A stretch of 12,047 nt of DNA, taken from assembly GCA_002393815.1 (NCBI GenBank), contig DGUB01000079.1, positions 1-12,047 of the forward strand, read 5' to 3'. The stretch is from Ruminococcus sp. UBA4321 (GTDB lineage: Bacteria; Bacillota; Clostridia; Oscillospirales; Ruminococcaceae). Made by a program: the position numbers and the translations under genes. Shown in pieces: positions 8,595 to 12,047 of this stretch (position 1 is the first letter of the stretch; the number at the start of each line of letters is the position of its first letter). Below the pieces are notes generated by a model, which did no database searches, was not told where the DNA came from, and worked only from the letters and a program-made list of their open reading frames with translations.

Positions 8595-9353
8595 TCATGT
8601 TCTGACGATGATATTTCTGCTGCGGCAGTTTTCCTTGACTTCGCCGACGGTCAGTTCCTTGAAATGGAACAGAGAAGCCGCCAGAGCTGCGGAACAGTCT
8701 GTTTCTTCAAATGCGTCAGCGAAATGCTCCAGTTTTCCGGCACCGCCGCTTGCGATAACAGGAATTTTTACGGCATTGACAACGGCTTTCAGCATCGGCA
8801 GGTCAAAGCCCTGCTTGACACCGTCCGTATCAATCGAATTCAGACAGATTTCCCCTGCGCCGAGCTGTTCAATCTGTTTCACCCAGTCGAGCAGGTCTAA
8901 TTCCATATCGATTCTTCCGCCGTTAATGTAGACCGTCCAGTTTCCGGCTTTTGTTTTTTTGGCATCGATTCCGACACAGATGCACTGACTGCCGAAAATA
9001 TCAGCACCGTCGCGGATTAACTGCGGATTCTGCACCGCCTGCGAATTGACAGAAACCTTATCCGCTCCGGCGCGGAGCGTCTCTCTGATATCATCAACTG
9101 TTTTGATACCGCCGCCGACTGTCAGCGGAACGAAAACTCTTTTAGCGGTTTCGCGGACGACATCGAGCATCACGCCTCTGCCCTCATGGGAAGCCGTGAT
9201 ATCATAGAACACAATTTCATCCGCGCCCTGCCTGTTATATTCCGCCGCGCATTCGACCGGGTCGCCGACTTCCTTGATTCCCTGAAAATTCACGCCTTTG
9301 ACGACTCTGCCGTCGCGGACATCCAGACAAGGAATAATTCTCTTGGCAAGCAT
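8595..9353 (-). CDS. hisF: Imidazole glycerol phosphate synthase cyclase subunit HisF
   Basis: A (beta/alpha)8 barrel that takes ammonia from HisH and converts PRFAR to imidazole glycerol phosphate and AICAR. The catalytic aspartates D11 (in [15 protein letters not shown]) and D130 (in CVGIDAKK) are present, as are the phosphate-binding loops ([17 protein letters not shown]). The length of 252 residues is normal for the family. The ATG at 9353 has AAAGGGGG about 6-7 nt upstream and a 21-bp gap to hisA. A 35-bp gap separates it from the Imm51-like gene downstream. Confidence 0.98.
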   Translation of the reverse strand: MLAKRIIPCLDVRDGRVVKGVNFQGIKEVGDPVECAAEYNRQGADEIVFYDITASHEGRGVMLDVVRETAKRVFVPLTVGGGIKTVDDIRETLRAGADKVSVNSQAVQNPQLIRDGADIFGSQCICVGIDAKKTKAGNWTVYINGGRIDMELDLLDWVKQIEQLGAGEICLNSIDTDGVKQGFDLPMLKAVVNAVKIPVIASGGAGKLEHFADAFEETDCSAALAASLFHFKELTVGEVKENCRSRNIIVRT

Positions 9354-9374
9354 ATAGTTCCCCCTTTCTGATTT

Positions 9375-10091
9375 TTATTTTCTTGTATAGTCTATGGCTT
9401 CTTTCAGATTTAAAGTACCCTGATAGAGAGACTTTCCGCAGATTGTGCCATATAACCCCATTTCCGCACAGGCTTTAATATCCTCCATAGTATGCACGCC
9501 ACCGCTTGCGATAATCTGACAGGCAACGGCATCATGCAGAGTCTTTAACTGTTCCTGATTCACGCCGGAAAGCGTTCCGTCTTTGGAGATATCCGTGAAG
9601 ATGATAGTCTGTACGCCTATTTTCTGCATTTCCTTCGCAAGAGAAATATAGTCGACTGTAGAAGCATCCATCCAGCCTTCCACGGCGACAAAGCCGTTTT
9701 TCGCGTCGATTCCGACGGCGATTTTTTCATGATATTCTTTGACGGCTGATTCGACAAGCTCCGGATTTTTCAGCGCGACAGAGCCGAGAATTACTCTGGA
9801 AACACCGCCGGAAAGATACATCTCGGCTGTATCCAGATTCCGGATTCCCCCGCCGACTTCGACTTTTAAGCTTGTATGTTTTGCAACATCCAGAAAGATT
9901 TCTGTATTGACGGGTTTTGCATCCTTTGCGCCGTCGAGGTCAACCATGTGAATCCATTCTGCTCCGGCTTCCGCGAATCCCTGAGCAGTTTTCATGTAAT
10001 CTTCAGCGACTTTGTGAGCCGTTCCGTAATCGCCCCGGACAAGTCTCACGCAGTTTCCGTCTTTAATATCAATCGCAGGTAAAATAATCAT
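9375..10091 (-). CDS. hisA: ProFAR isomerase HisA
   Basis: Opens the ribose ring of ProFAR to give PRFAR, the substrate of HisF. It shares the (beta/alpha)8 barrel and half-barrel symmetry with HisF. The catalytic aspartates D8 (ILPAIDIKDG) and D129 (VGIDAKNG) are present, with the phosphate-binding motifs VEVGGGIR and IIASGGV. At 238 residues it is full length. The ribosome binding site AAAGGA overlaps the stop codon of the upstream 100-aa gene, which is 14 bp away. The sequence is HisA rather than the bifunctional PriA type on overall resemblance, without a decisive test. Confidence 0.97.
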   Translation of the reverse strand: MIILPAIDIKDGNCVRLVRGDYGTAHKVAEDYMKTAQGFAEAGAEWIHMVDLDGAKDAKPVNTEIFLDVAKHTSLKVEVGGGIRNLDTAEMYLSGGVSRVILGSVALKNPELVESAVKEYHEKIAVGIDAKNGFVAVEGWMDASTVDYISLAKEMQKIGVQTIIFTDISKDGTLSGVNQEQLKTLHDAVACQIIASGGVHTMEDIKACAEMGLYGTICGKSLYQGTLNLKEAIDYTRK

Positions 10092-10105
10092 AATTCAAAT
10101 TTCCT

Positions 10106-10408
10106 TTAATATAAATTTACTTCATCCGAACCGTCAAACGGCGGTTCAGCATGATAATCAGCATCACAGTATTGTCTGATATACTGAGCGGCTCTTTGTT
10201 CTGCATATTTGGCATTCAGAACGTTTCCGTTCTCGTCAAGCTCCAGATTATTGATGAAAATCGCATAGACCTGTTCGAGCAGACTCGGACTTTCTCTGAA
10301 CTCATTCCAGTAATCAATATTTTCTAACAGCGGATTGCCGGCTGTGCCGTTTGCAAGCCAGTAAGAAAATTTTCTGACCGCACTGCTGACAGAATGGCTT
10401 AACTTCAT
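10106..10408 (-). CDS. Small conserved protein inserted in the his operon (DUF7677-like)
   Basis: A 100-residue soluble protein. SYWLANGTAGNPLLENIDYW, LLEQVYAIFINNLELDENGNVLN and AEQRAAQYIRQYCDADYHAEPPF form a pattern I associate with a family of unknown function, tentatively DUF7677, whose members can sit near immunity-type genes. It has no relation to histidine enzymes. AAAGGAG lies 8 nt before the ATG. It lies 14 bp after the 153-aa gene and 14 bp before hisA, so it belongs to the same transcript. No catalytic residues are apparent. The family name is uncertain; the gene itself is not. Confidence 0.8.
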   Translation of the reverse strand: MKLSHSVSSAVRKFSYWLANGTAGNPLLENIDYWNEFRESPSLLEQVYAIFINNLELDENGNVLNAKYAEQRAAQYIRQYCDADYHAEPPFDGSDEVNLY

Positions 10409-10422
10409 GAAAGTTTCTCCTT

Positions 10423-10884
10423 TCAGAGTCCTTTGCAGATTATCTGATTTTCTTCATTGATTTTAATATGCACTCTGTGTCCGAGAAAATAATCCGGTTC
10501 GCAGTAGAATTCAAGGAAAACTGTGCATGTTTCTAAATTCTTCCAGAAATCCAACATGACATCAATCAGATGCAGACTGTTCCGGAATGCTTCTTCTGTC
10601 ACAGGAAAATCAATTTCTGTGCCGTCTTCCATAGTAACAGAGGTCAGTTCATCCAAATCGACAGTATCGTCTTCAATTCCCTGAATCAGCCAGTCTTCGG
10701 CGAGTTCTGCCATTCCGGAAGCAGAATCTAAAATTTCCTGATGATGCTGATTGATAAAATCAATTTTCTCCTGAATCGCGGAACGAAATTCAGGGGTTAA
10801 TGCTTCCGGTTCTTCTTCAAATTTCGAGAAACAGACTGCTGTTAAAATTTCCCTGTTCCAGATTTGAAATTTTTCTTCAAACAT
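10423..10884 (-). CDS. Small acidic protein inserted in the his operon (DUF2262-like)
   Basis: A 153-residue acidic protein. A helical segment (about 30-70, FRSAIQEKIDFINQHHQEIL then AELAEDWL) is followed by ITEEAF-like VTEEAFRNSLHLIDVMLDF. It ends in FLEFYCEPDYFLGHRVHIKI, where the D-x-F-x-GH pattern resembles the C-terminal part of DUF2262 proteins (from memory). Such proteins occur among immunity or defence-associated genes but have no known activity. GAGGTG, overlapping the hisH stop, lies just upstream of the ATG with a 9-bp gap, so it follows hisH in the operon. It contains four CCGG sites, like the surrounding host genes. Confidence 0.78.
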   Translation of the reverse strand: MFEEKFQIWNREILTAVCFSKFEEEPEALTPEFRSAIQEKIDFINQHHQEILDSASGMAELAEDWLIQGIEDDTVDLDELTSVTMEDGTEIDFPVTEEAFRNSLHLIDVMLDFWKNLETCTVFLEFYCEPDYFLGHRVHIKINEENQIICKGL

Positions 10885-10893
10885 GAATACACC

Positions 10894-11496
10894 TCAGAGA
10901 TTCGCAAAGTTTCTCAGAATCTGCAAGCCAACATCTCCGCTTTTTTCGGGGTGAAACTGCGCACCGAATACATACTTGTTATCCGTAACCAGAGCCGGAA
11001 CTTTTCCGCCGTATTCGACCCATGCAGAGAGATTCTTCTCATCCTGACAAGTCGCCATATAAGAGTGAACAAAATAAACATAAGATTCTTCCGGAAGATT
11101 GTTCAGTAAAGCGCAGTCGTTCTGGATTTCAAGCTTGTTCCAGCCCATATGCGGAATAATCAAGTCTTCTGCCGGAATGCGGTCAACCGTGCCGGAAATT
11201 AGGTCTAAGCCGTCACATTCTTCAAATTCATAGCTTTTTGATAACAGCATCTGCATTCCTAAGCAGATACCTAAGAACGGCTTTTTCTGTGCCTGTTCTT
11301 TCAGGACGGGAATCAGATTTTTATTTTCGAGCATCTTCACGGCACTGGGAAACGCGCCCACGCCGGGAAGAATAATTTTATCCGCCGTTTCAATCACAGA
11401 AATATCATCTGTAAGCTGATTTTCAATTCCGAGATAATTCAGGGCATTCCGGACGCTGAAAATATTTCCTGCGCCGTAGTCAATAATAGCAATCAT
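10894..11496 (-). CDS. hisH: Imidazole glycerol phosphate synthase glutaminase subunit HisH
   Basis: A class I glutamine amidotransferase that supplies ammonia to HisF. The catalytic triad is complete: C78 in LGICLGMQ, and H182 and E184 in QFHPEKSG. The opening IAIIDYGAGNIFSVRNAL and the motif ILPGVGAFP (oxyanion side) are typical, and 200 residues is the usual length. The start ATG overlaps the hisB stop by one base (TGATG), so translation is coupled. Its partner hisF is separated from it by the 153-aa gene, the 100-aa gene and hisA. Confidence 0.98.
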   Translation of the reverse strand: MIAIIDYGAGNIFSVRNALNYLGIENQLTDDISVIETADKIILPGVGAFPSAVKMLENKNLIPVLKEQAQKKPFLGICLGMQMLLSKSYEFEECDGLDLISGTVDRIPAEDLIIPHMGWNKLEIQNDCALLNNLPEESYVYFVHSYMATCQDEKNLSAWVEYGGKVPALVTDNKYVFGAQFHPEKSGDVGLQILRNFANL

Positions 11497-12047
11497 CAGC
11501 CGAGCATTCCTTTCGTAGAGAGTGTTTTTCCGGATTCTGCCGGAGCAGAAGCGATTCTTAACGCATGAGCCACGGCTTTATAGAGGGCTTCCGTTTTGTG
11601 ATGGTCATTTTTTCCGTACAGGACATTGCAGTGAAGCGTCAGCCCGGCATTGAAAGCGAACGCCCTCATGAATTCTTCGGTCAGGCAGGCATCATAAGAG
11701 CCAATCATCGGATTTGTGAATTCGGCATTGAATACCAGAAATGGGCGGTTGCAGATATCCAGACTACAGAAAGCAAGGCTTTCATCCATAGGAATATATG
11801 CCGAACCATAGCGGACGATTCCGGACTTGTCGCCGAGTGCCTTCGCCAGAGCCTGTCCGAGAACGATTCCGGTATCTTCCACAGTATGATGTGCATCAAC
11901 GTGAATATCTCCGACAGCATGAATTTTCATGGGAATCTGGCTGTGTACGGAAAGAGCCGTCAGCATATGGTCGAAAAATCCGATTCCGGTGGAGATTTCG
12001 GTTTTGCCGTCTTCCGGCAGAATGGTGACAGTAATATCTGTTTCTTT
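11496..12047 (-). CDS. hisB: Imidazoleglycerol-phosphate dehydratase, start cut by right edge
   Basis: Dehydrates imidazole glycerol phosphate to imidazole acetol phosphate. The visible 183 residues begin KETDITVTILPEDGK and include GFFDHML, the metal-binding HVDAHHTVEDTGI and the second histidine cluster DHHKTEALYKA, which bind two manganese ions in this family. The family's single-domain form is about 195 residues, so only about 10-15 N-terminal residues are missing. This is the monofunctional type without the phosphatase domain of E. coli HisB. The frame continues in register to the last base of the window. hisG and hisD, if they precede it as usual, lie beyond the edge along with the operon promoter. 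Confidence 0.97.
   Translation of the reverse strand, partial: KETDITVTILPEDGKTEISTGIGFFDHMLTALSVHSQIPMKIHAVGDIHVDAHHTVEDTGIVLGQALAKALGDKSGIVRYGSAYIPMDESLAFCSLDICNRPFLVFNAEFTNPMIGSYDACLTEEFMRAFAFNAGLTLHCNVLYGKNDHHKTEALYKAVAHALRIASAPAESGKTLSTKGMLG

Overview
The window looks like a chromosomal segment of a low-to-mid-GC Gram-positive bacterium of the class Clostridia, probably a Ruminococcus-like gut anaerobe. This is inferred from strong AGGAGG-type ribosome binding sites, consensus vegetative promoters (TTGACA/TATAAT with 17-bp spacers), the gene content, and a Clostridia-type cysteine-rich protein. No sequence search was possible, so the placement is an inference.

Left part (1-4952): a DNA repair and RNA modification block. 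On the minus strand radC is followed by uvrB (cut by the left edge) in a tight two-gene operon. Divergent from radC is an RluC/RluD-type pseudouridine synthase on the plus strand. Its stop codon overlaps tail-to-tail with that of ligA (NAD-dependent DNA ligase, minus strand).

Middle (about 5033-6609): an AT-rich plus-strand island. It almost lacks the CCGG tetranucleotide that saturates the rest of the window, which suggests recent transfer. It holds a 154-residue protein I cannot name, with its own perfect promoter and flanked by two copies of a 13-nt repeat, and then a two-gene unit. That unit is a 66-residue putative antitoxin overlapping a 190-residue GNAT acetyltransferase resembling GNAT-type toxins. 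It ends at a strong, probably bidirectional terminator.

Right part (6647-12047, all minus strand): a histidine biosynthesis operon, read in transcription order hisB (5' end cut by the right edge), hisH, two small unrelated acidic proteins (153 and 100 aa), hisA, hisF, an Imm51-like protein, and a HisI carrying an extra 116-residue N-terminal domain. Genes are separated by 35 bp or less, or overlap. The inserted small proteins resemble the immunity or DUF proteins usually found at polymorphic-toxin loci, which is unexpected in a his operon. After hisI comes a cysteine-rich 267-aa protein of unknown function whose Shine-Dalgarno sequence is buried in a perfect 13-bp hairpin.

Functionally, HisB, HisH, HisA, HisF and HisI cover the middle of histidine synthesis. 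HisI and HisA act on the ring-opening and isomerisation steps, HisH-HisF form imidazole glycerol phosphate synthase, and HisB dehydrates its product. The hisG, hisD, hisC and hisE genes are not seen here. The points most worth a second look are the immunity-like genes woven into the his operon, the hisI fusion, the GNAT toxin-antitoxin candidate with a non-standard antitoxin, and the sequestered ribosome binding site.
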